Source of the DNA: Ailurus styani
Taxonomy: Eukaryota > Chordata > Mammalia > Carnivora > Ailuridae
DNA length: 64,000 nt
NCBI GenBank assembly: GCA_002007465.1
Contig: LNAC01000780.1
Location: 310,001-374,000, forward strand
Direction: 5' to 3'
Shown here: positions 10,401-20,535 of the stretch, one piece after another
Layout of the letters: the number at the start of each line of letters is the position of its first letter
How positions within the stretch are numbered: the stretch's first letter is position 1
The notes under the pieces: generated by a model
What the model was told of the DNA's origin: nothing
Databases searched by the model: none
What the model saw: the letters and a program-made list of their open reading frames with translations, nothing else
Position numbers and translations under genes: made by a program

Positions 10401-10859
10401 GTCCTCAACAGAAGCCCAAAGTACAATAGGGCTTACCTTGAAGAGATTTGTCAGCATGCTTTTGTCTAATGATCTGAACTCCAAAAAAATATGCACAGGA
10501 GACCCATGAGGTCTTTAAGAGAATGTTAGATGCAAAAACATCTACCATTTGGATTGAAAGGGACAGAGACGGCACAAAAGGAAATGATGCCTCAGGGCCC
10601 CCAAAATCTACAACCAGAAGACAGACTGAGGACACTAGTCAGTTCTAAACACGAGCTACCTTTCTAAAAATGAACACACAACTCAGAGAGTGAAACTGAG
10701 AGCCCAGAGAGTGTAGCCAAAACCATAAAGAATAATGAATAACTCCTTAGCCAAAGTAAAACTGAGCTCTAAAACGGAAATGTCCTCCCTTCACCCAGCT
10801 ATATTTCATAATTGCTAGACCCAGTGACTGTGTCTTTCATTTTTCCCCTTTTTGAAAGG

Positions 10860-11041
10860 GTTATTTATTTAAGAGAGAGACAGAATGGGGAGGAGGGGCA
10901 GAGAGAGAAGGGGAGAACTTGAAGTAGACTCTGTGCTGAGTGCAGAGCCCCATGTGGGGCTTAATCTCACGACCCTGAGATCATGACCTGAGCTGAAACC
11001 AAGAGTCAGACACTTAACTGACTGTACCCGTCAGGCACCCC
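10860..11041 (-). mobile_element. Old CanSINE, inverted
   Basis: Reverse of an older subfamily (CTTAACTGACTG...CAGGCACCCC head, ending 11,041; CCAAGAGTCAGACAC block). Flanking TCCCCTTTTT-like sequences on both sides are a plausible degraded target duplication. More diverged than the neighbouring element at 11,574. Confidence 0.9.
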
Positions 11042-11557
11042 GTCCCCCTTTTTAAATAATAATGTCTACAGAGGTCACCCTATACCTGTTCCACCCTAAA
11101 TGTTGCGTATGTGGGGGACAAATAGCTTGCTTCTTTAATTTCAGAGATCAAGAGAAATTCCACTCAAAGAATCATAATTAATGGACTGCAGTCAAGGAGC
11201 CTCACACTCCCTTGGGTCTGACTTAGATGCTAAGATCCTGCACTTTGAGCTGATGCTCAGATAACATCAAGCAAGAGCAAAAATGTAGCTAAGTCAGAAT
11301 CTTCATGCATTGCTAGTAAAGAAGACATTTTTGAGGGGAAAATGGTGAAACTTGGTGAAATTAAAGGTGTTCCTACCTACAACCTCAGGAGGGAAACACT
11401 CTCCTGGGAACGTAAGGAGGCATGTGTAAGGATGTTCCTTAAATTATTGCTTATGCTAACAAAGTCTGAAGCAACCTAGATATCATCCACAGAGGAATGA
11501 AAAATGAAAATGTGGGGCAGATATTTGATAGGAGACAATGGAGTAGACAAACAGCAA
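11042..11557. other. Unique sequence, nothing recognised
   Basis: No repeat, RNA gene or coding signal recognised. Confidence 0.5.
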
Positions 11558-11573
11558 TGATATTGAATCTTTT

Positions 11574-11782
11574 TTTATATAAATTTTTTTTAAGATTTTA
11601 TTTATTTATTTGACACAGAGAGAGAGAGGTCAGATCACAAGTAGGCAGAGAGACAGGCAGAGAGAAGAGGAAGCAGGCTCCCCGCTGAGCAGGGAGCCTG
11701 ATGTGGGCCTCGATCCCAGGACCCTGAGATCATGACCTGAGCCGAAGGCAGAGGCTTTAACCCACTGAGCCACCCAGGCGCC
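11574..11782 (-). mobile_element. Young CanSINE, inverted
   Basis: Head CCACCCAGGCGCC ends at 11,782, with a T-rich tail at 11,574-11,600. Perfect 16 bp target duplication TGATATTGAATCTTTT at 11,558-11,573 and 11,783-11,798, suggesting a recent insertion. Confidence 0.96.
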
Positions 11783-11798
11783 TGATATTGAATCTTTT

Positions 11799-12309
11799 CA
11801 ACAACAGGATTAATTAAATAAATGAAGCAAAATGAGTTTTGCAACACAGCACCATTTATATAAATTAAAAAGACACACTTGCCAAACAAAACTGTATGGT
11901 TTTCACTGATAACCCCTCTAAGTACAGATATTAAGAGTCATTGAGTGGGTGCCTATGGAAAGTAGAGAGAAGAATATAAAGATGGGCAACAAAGGAGAAA
12001 ATAATAAAAGAAAAGAAAAGAAAAAGAAGCTGTATGCTAATGAATCATGAACTGAAAAATCTAACTCAATTGTTCATGTCTGAGGTTCACACACATGCAC
12101 ACAGGCATGGAGGAAGGAAGAAGCAAACTAACCAAGAAACAAGAGGGGGACAGAGAGGGAGAGAGGAAGAAGGAAAAGAAGGGAAGAAAGGCAAATTAGC
12201 TAAAAGGTGTGCAGTAGTTTTAACTAGAGTGTGGAGATCACTGAGAGGCATTAGCAACTCTAGGCTCTTGCTGGGGTTCCAGCCTTTTCCATCTCTAGCA
12301 CTGTAGGCT
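11799..12309. other. Unique sequence with purine-rich tracts
   Basis: Contains short A/G-rich runs (12,003-12,025 and 12,150-12,200) that give lysine/arginine-rich open frames. No gene supported. Confidence 0.45.
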
Positions 12310-13440
12310 AGCTAGCTCTCTTCAGGTTCTGTGATCTGCTGGACCACAAGAAAGTGTCAGGAATTATGAGCACCTCAAGCCAAAGAAAAGGTCTTAGTTT
12401 TGTTTGTTGTTTTCCTGGCTCATTAATGGAAAGAAGTAGTACCCTAAGGAGTCCAAAGTATTGTTCTACTGAAGGAAAAATATTAGAGAACTTACATGCT
12501 CAATCAAGTTTCCTGGAACAGGAGTTTCTTGGGCTTCCCAGGAAATTGACCTCACACTGTCTGCAGAGTTTTGAGCCATTTGGGGTCTCTGGCTCCTGAA
12601 TCCCTTTTCAGTGCATCAAATTCCTTTTGAAAACAGGTCTGAAGGCATTTTGAAAGCTACTAATTAGATAAAATTCAAATCACACTCAGAAATTGTGTTT
12701 CGTTAATACACTCTGAAAACGCTACTATTAGCCATATTTATGTCTGATTAGCAGTAAAAAAAGCACTAAGTGGCTTGCCTGGGCAGCCCGTGGTACTGCT
12801 AGCCTGCCCATTGCCCATATTAATTACTAAGCCATCTTTCAAAGGGCAGCACGACAAGCTGGCTGAAGATGAATAGAAATCGGAGACTGTTTTTCCATTT
12901 CTCTCAGCCCCTTTTCCACTGAAACCTTGACGGTACTTGGATAAATGATATTTGAGAGCCACCATTTCTGAGACCCTTAATGAGACCGTTAAAGCCAGGA
13001 AGAGGAAAAAGTGTTGGGTGTTACAAAAAGCAGGCCAAGAGACAGGGTTCGTGCCCACTGAAAAAGCAAAAACTCATTGCTCGCTCAGGAAGCCAGGTGT
13101 GAGAAAGGAATTTAGTATCCATCTGGACACTTAAATCTTAAAATAATATGGGGGAGGAAATTCAAAGAATTGAAAATGAAGAGAGCAACAGATGCCAGAC
13201 TAAGAGTCAACCATCATAAAAAGCCAACCCCTTGGCTCAAGATACAATTCCAGCTTTCTAATTTATTCAGCTCAAAATGTTGACCTTCCAGGAAGGTGGA
13301 GAGAGTGACCAGAGAGAGATTTCTTACCTACACTTTCATAGACTATAATTCAGATGGCAATGCCCTATTATGATAAGTTTAAGGAAACCTGATACTACTA
13401 TAAGCACAAATAATAAAACTGTCTTTCTGGAAACCAAAGT
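12310..13440. other. Repeat-free block, candidate conserved non-coding element
   Basis: About 1.1 kb with no recognisable repeat in a window otherwise dense with them. It includes retained CpGs and TAATTA-type motifs (CTAATTAGAT near 12,660; TTAATTACTAAG near 12,820). Short frames on both strands have no recognisable domain. Absence of repeats is only weak evidence of constraint. Confidence 0.35.
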
Positions 13441-13927
13441 CCTATTACAGTGGGATATATTCTTGGCCTTCCTGGAAAGCACACCCTTAGTCCTTCCTGG
13501 AGGAATTATAATTTCTTAACCACGTATGTAAGGAGAGCCACGTATGCAAAAATCACCATAGTAAATAGAGTGGGTAAGAGTGAGCAGTCAGTCCAGGAAA
13601 TTAAATGCAAGAGGTCAATGAAGGATACTCCACGGCCACTGACAGATGGCCAACTTTCCTCACACCCAGAAAAGGTAGATGGTGCTAAAAGCCCTCCAGT
13701 GAATCCTCTGCCTCAGAGTTTACCAGAAGGAAGGGGGTGAGCAGATGTTATCACAATAAGCATTCCCCGTGGTGGCCAGGACAAAATACTTAAGGAGTCA
13801 GAATCACATCACCAGAGGTGATTAAGAAATTCATTGTGAGCAGATGGATGTAACAGCTACTGTAAAGGGCAAGGAAGCATATTTTTATAGATATTAGAGG
13901 AAAGACTCTAGAGTGTTCTGATGCCCT

Positions 13928-14006
13928 GATTCCATACATTTTCCAAAACCAGGTCTGTTCATTCCATACAGGTTCCAAAACTGAGTCCAAAACCAGATCT
14001 GCTCGG
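13928..14006 (+). repeat. Short imperfect tandem duplication
   Basis: Two adjacent copies of about 35-45 bp share ATTCCATACA, TTCCAAAAC and CCAAAACCAG(G/A)TCTG. The second copy has an extra segment. Local slippage-type duplication. Confidence 0.7.
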
Positions 14007-14054
14007 GTCAAAGCCTCCCTAGGACACCATTGAAGGCACAGGAGAAAGCACTGG

Positions 14055-14270
14055 CGGTTGAGTCCCTAGACCTACCTTGCTTGAACAGTCTTTCTGCAAT
14101 TTAGTTTATGAATACTTCAGCTTTTACCTGTGCATAATAAGAATAGTCATCCCCACTTATCAGGATTATTTTGAGGATGCCTATGATAAATGTAAAAAAG
14201 AACGAAACCCAGTGCCCGGCCCGTGAGGTGACCTCAGTTGAATTGGCACTAATTTTTTTATTATTATTAT
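14055..14270 (+). mobile_element. MIR-like fragment
   Basis: Diverged plus-strand MIR pattern: CAATTTAGTTTATGAATA, then GTCATCCCCACTTATCAGG, GGATTATTTTGAGGATG, and CCAGTGCCCGGCC near the 3' end. Old tRNA-derived SINE. Confidence 0.55.
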
Positions 14271-14279
14271 TACATCAGT

Positions 14280-14756
14280 TGTTAGTACCCACAAGTTGAC
14301 ATTTCGATAACATGCTTGAGATCAATAATTATATTACTTAAACTTGTGATTGGAGCAATGAATACTTTTTTAAGGACAATCATTACAGTATTTTGGAAGA
14401 GGGCCATCTATATTCTGAAATGATGGCATTAGCACTTGAGATGATCTTAACAAGAAAAAATTACCAAAAATCAAGTTAAAGGAAAAGGAAAGTCCAAGTA
14501 GTATATCTACAGAAGAAAAAAATGAGCTGTGCAAATTACTGTCATACCCAAAACTACCAAAATTGACCTATGGATCTAGTGAAACACTTAGAATAAAAAG
14601 CACATAGAGTTTCTGTAAAGGGTATTTCTTTCTATGTGTACATGTATGACTTACCTGGTCTGTGCAATAGAGTATGGATTCCCTGTGCAATTTGAGCCTT
14701 TGCCTGGGATACAGCAAGTGAAAACTGGAAAAGATTCAAGAGACTGTGGTTGGTGG
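14280..14756. other. Unique AT-rich sequence
   Basis: No repeat or coding signal recognised. Confidence 0.45.
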
Positions 14757-14886
14757 GAAAGAGAGAGAGAGAGAGAGAGTAAGACAGAGGAAGGAAGGAA
14801 GGAAGGAAGGAAGGAAGGAAGGAAGGAAAGAAAAGTGGAAAGAAAAGAAAAAAAAGAGAAAAGAAAAGAAAAAAGTAAAGAAAAGG
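14757..14886 (+). repeat. (GA)n / (GGAA)n microsatellite and purine-rich tract
   Basis: A (GA)n run (14,757-14,779), then about ten GGAA units (14,788-14,828), then a degenerate A/G tract. It generates charged K/E/R-rich frames that are not genes. Tandem GGAA can act as an ETS-factor binding array in mammals; nothing here shows that it does. Confidence 0.95.
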
Positions 14887-15059
14887 ATCTGGAAAAGCAA
14901 AACTAAAAATCCCTGGGATACAATAATAAAAATGTTTACCTACCTAAATGGAAAGAAAAGATGCTCCTTTCTGATAGAAATATTTCCGTGGAATGGCCCT
15001 GAATGAAGAAACACCGTCCTCTCCATGTTCTCATTTTTGTCCCTCAAAAAACTGTGAGA

Positions 15060-15200
15060 GCAGGTAAGCTAGTGTTACCTCCCTTTCACAGATGAGGAAA
15101 AATGGAGGCTCAGTAAGCTGGGGGATAAAGTGGAAGAGCAAAGTGTGAAGCTCAGACTCTCTGACTACCCTGCCCTCTTTCCACTATCGCCTATGCTACA
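15060..15200 (-). mobile_element. MIR, inverted
   Basis: Clear reverse MIR core: CACAGATGAGGAAAAATGGAGGCTCAG followed by the GACTCTCTGACTACCC region. Moderately well preserved for an ancient SINE. Confidence 0.75.
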
Positions 15201-15744
15201 CTCAGAGACTCAATGGATTCTCTTTCTCATGGGAATTTCAAGAATAGATTTCATCTCTGAGAGATGCCGTTCTCTCTAGAGGGAGAATTAATGATCTCTT
15301 CCTCTGTCAGAATTCCTTCCAACGTTTGATTCCTCTGCATATTCTCCTTCTCTGAGCCTGGGCTACTGGTTGACCTACTTTGGAAGCAGAAGAGGCACCT
15401 GTAAGGGAGGAAGGAGTCAGCACTAGAATGTCATAAGTACTTCTGGGTTTTAATGAGACAGATATAAAACCAAGATTCTGACTATCATGACAATATCACA
15501 CCACATTGCCAAAGGGGTTATGAAACATGCAGACGGATTGACAGTGTTGTCAAAACAAGCTTAAAAATAGAAAGCATATACCTATATGTCAATAACAGCT
15601 TTGAAATCAGCTTAATCTCTGTGCATAGCACAGCCTGTGAAACAGTTTGACCCAGATGAATCCTTAGTAAATATTTTTGGGAACTAAGTAGCTCCACACC
15701 AAGTGGCATTTTCTGGGATGTCTTTTCCTGCTGTCTGTCCTTCA
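15201..15744. other. Unique sequence, nothing recognised
   Basis: No repeat family, RNA gene or supportable coding frame seen. Confidence 0.45.
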
Positions 15745-15940
15745 TACATGCCTGGGTTCGAATCAAGACCCTGCCATTTCACAATCTTACTGTTCCCCAT
15801 TCTCTTTATCCACAAAAAAAGATAAGAGGACCTAACTCATAAGTTATTTATGGGAATGAATAAAAATATGTTTGTGTATGTCTTTGATGATGTTGACATA
15901 TATAATTACCCACTAAATGTTAACTATTACTATCAGCCAC
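15745..15940 (+). mobile_element. MIR with preserved B-box-like block
   Basis: CTGGGTTCGAATCAAGACCCTGCCA at the start keeps the pol III B-box (GGTTCGAATC). It is followed by the core and a CACTAAATGTTAACTATTAC end like the MIR 3' end. Ancient copy in plus orientation. Confidence 0.75.
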
Positions 15941-16150
15941 TCTCATGGATGCCCCACCTCTGAAATTCTTCTCTTTCGTCTCTCTCTCTGTTCAGCTTCT
16001 CTTATTACATGTCTCACCTGCCAGATCAATCTAATCCCAAATTCTAAGAGCAAACTTGGCCTTGAGTACCATTGCCCATCACCACAGAAGTCAGCGCTAC
16101 CTGCTGCTAGTTCAGCTGGAACCTTTTGTACCAGTTCCAACGGCAGGAAG

Positions 16151-16600
16151 TATTAATTTCCTAACACCTGCCATACAAGGTACCATAATCTGGGCGGCTC
16201 AAGATAACAGAAATTTATTCTTTTACAATTTAATAGGTTAGAAGTCTGAAATCCAGGTGTCTGCAGAGCACTCTCCCTCTGAGACTCTGGATAGAATCCT
16301 TCCTGTGTTCTCCCAGCTTCGGGTGGTGGCCATTGATTCATGGTGTTCATTGGCTCATAGACACATCACTCCAATCTCTATCTCTGTAGTCACGTGGCCT
16401 TCTTCTGTGTCTTTGACTTCATGTGGTATTTTCCTCTTTTTATAAGAATCTTAGTTATATTCAATTGGGACCCACCCTAATGACTTCATTTTAACTTCAT
16501 TAAATCTGTCAAGAATGTACTTCCCAATAAGGTCACATTAGCAAGTATTAGGGGTTGGATGTTAACATAGCTTTGAGGAGGTCACAATCCAACCCATAAA
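16151..16600 (-). mobile_element. MLT1-type MaLR LTR, inverted
   Basis: The reverse complement gives the classic MaLR layout: an early segment with AATAAGGTCACATT read backwards, a GGGACCCACCCTAATGAC block, a CTCCCAGCTTCGGGTGGTGGCC block and an end with AACAGAAATTTATTC plus TATTAATTTCCTA. Solitary fossil LTR. Confidence 0.75.
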
Positions 16601-16689
16601 CCAGGCTTTTGCCTTGCTCAGTACTCAGGTAGGTAGTATTTTGTCTCGTTTTTCTTATAACTTTCATGCAACACACATGTAAACAAGAT

Positions 16690-17050
16690 AGATAATGGTC
16701 CCTACTCTCATAGATATACCAGTCCATGGAGGGAAACAGACATTACAGAAACAACTAAATAAGTTAGTGACTAACTACAACTGTAATGAGTGTCAACAGT
16801 GTTATGATAGCATATTGGGAAAGGGAAGGCTTCTCAGAGAAGAAGTACTGGAAAATGAGCAGGAGCAAGCAAGGCAAATGGGGTTCGGTGGCTTAGGCAG
16901 CAATTTAGGGAACAAGACATGTAGAGTTCCTGAAAGTGGATCAATGGGGCTGGAATAGAGAAACAAGGCGAGGGCACAGAAAGTAACCAAACTTCCAAGG
17001 CCACAAAATGGCTATGAAGAACTTGGTCCCAGGAGCAATTGTATCCATGC
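16690..17050 (+). repeat. Ancient dispersed repeat, family not named
   Basis: Resembles a mammal-wide non-coding repeat ('ggtccctactctcatagatat...ggaagg cttctcagagaag...'). It seems related to the sequences at 28,270-30,440 and 32,600-35,040. I recognise the pattern but cannot fix the family. The 87-codon frame at 16,695-16,958 is part of it. Confidence 0.4.
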
Positions 17051-17059
17051 AAGAATTTT

Positions 17060-17429
17060 AGGTAAAGTATTGTTACCAGGTTGGTGTCAGTTACTATTTC
17101 TGCTGAATCAAACCTCTAACAAATTTTCATAGCTTCCTAACCCCCATGTATAAACAGGATACACAAGGGTGTCTGACAAGCTCTTCCATATTCTGACCTG
17201 ATGCTCTTTATTTCATTCTTATCTTCATTATCATTGGCATTGGTTCATTCTGTCTACTCTGCCTTCATTTCTTCTTTCTGGTCTTCTCATTCTTATCAGC
17301 CAGATTAGAATCACCAGGACACTATCTGGACCTCAAGTAAAAGAAAGCATGGAACACTCGACTCAAAGGCCTTTACCTTTCCACGTGACTGACTTCAGTG
17401 AAGACAACTCAAATGAAAAACCAAGCTAA
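17060..17429. other. Possible L2-like remnant or unique DNA
   Basis: The pyrimidine-rich stretch 17,150-17,300 is faintly L2-like but too weak to assign. Confidence 0.25.
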
Positions 17430-18380
17430 CTAGAGGTAAGTTTGTACACATACACACACTAACTTGGAGTTAGCCCTTCCTTTGACAGATTGTGAATGCA
17501 AAATATGAAAAACTGGAGAAATTATGCTAATGCTCATTGTCGAACAAGATAAGCTCTCTTCATCTGATTGGAAATATCACAGGATTTTCCTTATGAATTC
17601 CACAAAACTGATTTTTTTAAAGCTTTTATAATTTGGTGACACTAAGTATACACATTTGTGCCTTCTTGTTCATTTCCTTTAAATGTTTATTCTTATTGGC
17701 TTGGAAACCTACCAAAGTAAAATCTACTTCATTGGTAACTGTCAAGCTAATTAAAGAGAAATTGTGGTGATTTATCCAAACATTTGATTCATTCATTCTG
17801 AAATCTGTTAATCCTCCAAATGTAATAGAATCATATTAAATTCTGGGTTCTAAAAAAAGAGCATAATACTTCATTCCACTCTCCAGTCTCATGCATGGTA
17901 TTTCTTGTTTAACCAGAAGTCATGAATACCAGGGATTTCATTTGAACTTGAGACCACCCAGTACCTCCTGGATTAATGCCTCATAGCATTAAGCGGGAAT
18001 ATTAAATTAAGGAAAATGCCAGTCTCGTGGCTTTACTAAATGTAATTCATAGTTTAACCATCATATTAAATCCTTTAATTGAAATTTGTAAAACAAATGG
18101 CAGTGTTAGTAATTCCTTTATCAGCTTCTAATTCTCTGCCTACTTAACTCCTGTCTCTAACCCAGGGGAAATACAGTTCCCAAATGCAATCCTTGAACTT
18201 GGGGAAACGTCATGGCATCTTCACATTGTATGACCTTCATGTTCACCATTTCTGCAAGATAACACATTTTAATTTAACATACAAATGAGCTCATTTCTTT
18301 TTTGTGGTGCAAATGCATATTAACAGGGCCTTTCGAGCTTAATATTATCTGGACTTCAGGCTTTCGCTGTAATCATACAT
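17430..18380. other. Repeat-free AT-rich block, candidate conserved non-coding element
   Basis: About 950 bases with no recognisable repeat. Homeodomain/POU-like motifs are present: GCTAATTAAAG near 17,750, GGATTAATG near 17,970, and overlapping octamer-like GTGCAAATGCATATTAAC at 18,307-18,324. No coding frame is supported. Suggestive of regulatory DNA only. Confidence 0.35.
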
Positions 18381-19557
18381 AAAAAAGAACAATAGTTCAA
18401 ATGGAGCAAGGAACAGGAAAACAATCAAAATGGCAACTACTGTGGTGGAAAGTCAAAAATGAATGCAAAGCAATGGCAAGACTACAGAATAAGAGAGAAG
18501 TACAGAGCGACAGAAACAATAAGGAAAAGCTGGAATTAGCTGAACATCATTATCATCTGTCTCAATACATCCTTCTCAGTAAAGGCAGTTGTTTGTTTTT
18601 TATAATTGGTGCTTTCCAAATATAAGCATGCACTGGGCTTTCTCTGCTACCATGTGCCTATATATTTGACAATTTCTTCCTATCTAGAAGAGCAAAACTT
18701 GTCTAGATGTTTAAAGGCAAACCTAATCTCGCTCCTGGAATTACTGTACACCTTTTCATGACTGTGTCTCTGTTTAATGCTGAGAAAAACACCCAGAATC
18801 TGCCACATCTGTTCAATGCCAAGGGCGAGCCCTGCTCATTGCTGCTGCCATGTGCAATTCATCCACCAGGGCATCAGGGCAGCAACCCCTGTCTTCCCAG
18901 CCTCCTGATCCAGCCGCCTGACATTCTCAAGCTTCCTTCCATACTTATGCAGTGGGAAGACCTTTAAATCCGTTAAAAACAAAAACAAACAAAACAAAAC
19001 AAAATCTGCTGCTACTACCTTCGTCTGACACACTGTTTCCAGTGACCTTCATCGGACACGTTGTTTCCAAGGAACACCAGAATCTGAACAGCCTACTCCC
19101 CTGAATCTCAGCCTGACTTTATCTCCGTTTTTCTTTTTTTTTCTTTCTAGAACATCTGAACTCCCCCACCTCTACTTAATTCCTTTGCACACATACCGCT
19201 TTCTTCAAGATAGAGTTCAAAGTGAATGCTTCGGGCTCTTGGTATCATCTGCTTCCACTTTCAGTGCAGCTAAGTCTGGGGCTGATGGTGCCCTTCTCTG
19301 ATTTCAAACATTTACATTGCCTTGGTCACTTCAGTCAGAGTCCCTGGAGCAGGGATGGAGGCACAGGTCTTTGTTTCATATTGATTTTCCATGTTGGTTT
19401 CTTACAGCCTGTCTTTCAAGGATTTGAGACCATCTGCCCAGAAATAAGATCTCATGGCTTGTTTATCCTTGAAGCCCCAACAGCTAGCACAGGGAAGCTT
19501 TTAGACATGCTTATCAAAGTTGCATGAGATAGTATTCATCAGAGGGCATTTTGATGA
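18381..19557. other. Unique sequence, weak L2-like traces
   Basis: No clear gene. Short frames at 18,401-18,625, 18,707-18,967 and 19,222-19,527 show no recognisable protein. CCCCAACAGCTAGCACAG near 19,476 is weakly L2-like. Confidence 0.35.
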
Positions 19558-19655
19558 TCCCCCTCCCTCCCCCACCCCACCTCACCCCACCCACCCCCNN
19601 NNNNNNNNNNNNNNNNNNNNNNNNNNNNNNNNNNNNNNCCCCACCCACCCCCGCC
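19558..19655 (-). repeat. C-rich simple repeat containing an assembly gap
   Basis: (CCCCACCC)n-like tract on both sides of 40 N (19,599-19,638). The minus strand is G-rich with many runs of three or more G, so it could form G-quadruplexes and probably caused the sequencing gap. Confidence 0.9.
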
Positions 19656-19734
19656 ACATTTCCACACCAAGAACCATTCTTCCCTGCCCATAGCCAAGAG
19701 GGACCCCCAGGCAAAACCTAAGAATGTTCTTTTA

Positions 19735-19942
19735 AACTAATTTTTTTTAAGGTTTTATTTATTCATTTGACACAGAGAGAGAGATTACAAGTAGGCAGAG
19801 AGGCAGGCAGAGAGAGAGGAGAGAGGAGGAAGCAGGCTCCCTGCTGAGCAGAGAGCCTGATGTGGGCCTCGATCCCAGGACCCTGGGATCATGACCTGAG
19901 CCGAAGGCAGAGGCTTTAACCCACTGAGCCACCCAGGCGCCC
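19735..19942 (-). mobile_element. Young CanSINE, inverted
   Basis: Head ACCCAGGCGCCC ends at 19,942, with a T-rich tail at 19,741. Target duplication TGTTCTTTTA at 19,725-19,734 and 19,943-19,952. Near-consensus mustelid-type body. Confidence 0.95.
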
Positions 19943-19952
19943 TGTTCTTTTA

Positions 19953-20436
19953 CATTCTCAGAATGAGTTGCCTGTGGGCTGAGGGAAGTTCTGAAAAATC
20001 AGGAGCAACCCCTGCCTTCTCTCCTGTTGAATGCTTGAATCCCAATGACCTGGGGCCCAACGACAAGTTTCCCGTCACCATTTCTTGGGTCATCATGTAA
20101 AATTAGACACCTAGCAGCTTTTCCTGGTAAGCCAACGTTCCCAAGATCACTTTGCAGATGAGGCAAAACCAGAGCTATGATTGCTTACCTAATTTAGTAC
20201 ATTAGGGAAAGAAGGAAAAAGACAAAAAATATAGAAAACCCAAGATAAGAGTTATTTCCAGTGAGAGTTATTTCTGGGTTTTTGTTTGGTTCTATTCTGT
20301 TTATTTTCTCCCTTTTGACATCTTGTTTAACAGAGAAGAAACAATCACTTCTCAAAATCCCACAACACAGTGGACCTTTTATTGGCACTTTCCTGAAGTG
20401 ATTTCATTTAGCTTCCCCCCCAAATTTATCTCCCTT
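19953..20436. other. Unique sequence, nothing recognised
   Basis: No repeat or gene supported. Confidence 0.45.
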
Positions 20437-20535
20437 CCAAGACAGGCAAAACAGTTAAACTAAGGTGAGACCAGTGAAGGGATCTGTGTAATATCACATA
20501 AGTGGCAGGTTCAGAATTCAAAGTTGGGTGTCTAG
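20437..20535 (-). mobile_element. MIR-like fragment, inverted
   Basis: Matches reverse MIR: AAACTAAGGTGAGACC, then ATATCACATAAGTGGCAGG, then TTCAGAATTCAAAGTTGGG, ending before the tRNA-like part. Diverged. Confidence 0.6.

Noticed and set aside
14634..15006. Overlapping Lys/Glu/Arg-rich open frames
   Set aside because: They are products of the (GA)n/(GGAA)n tract.
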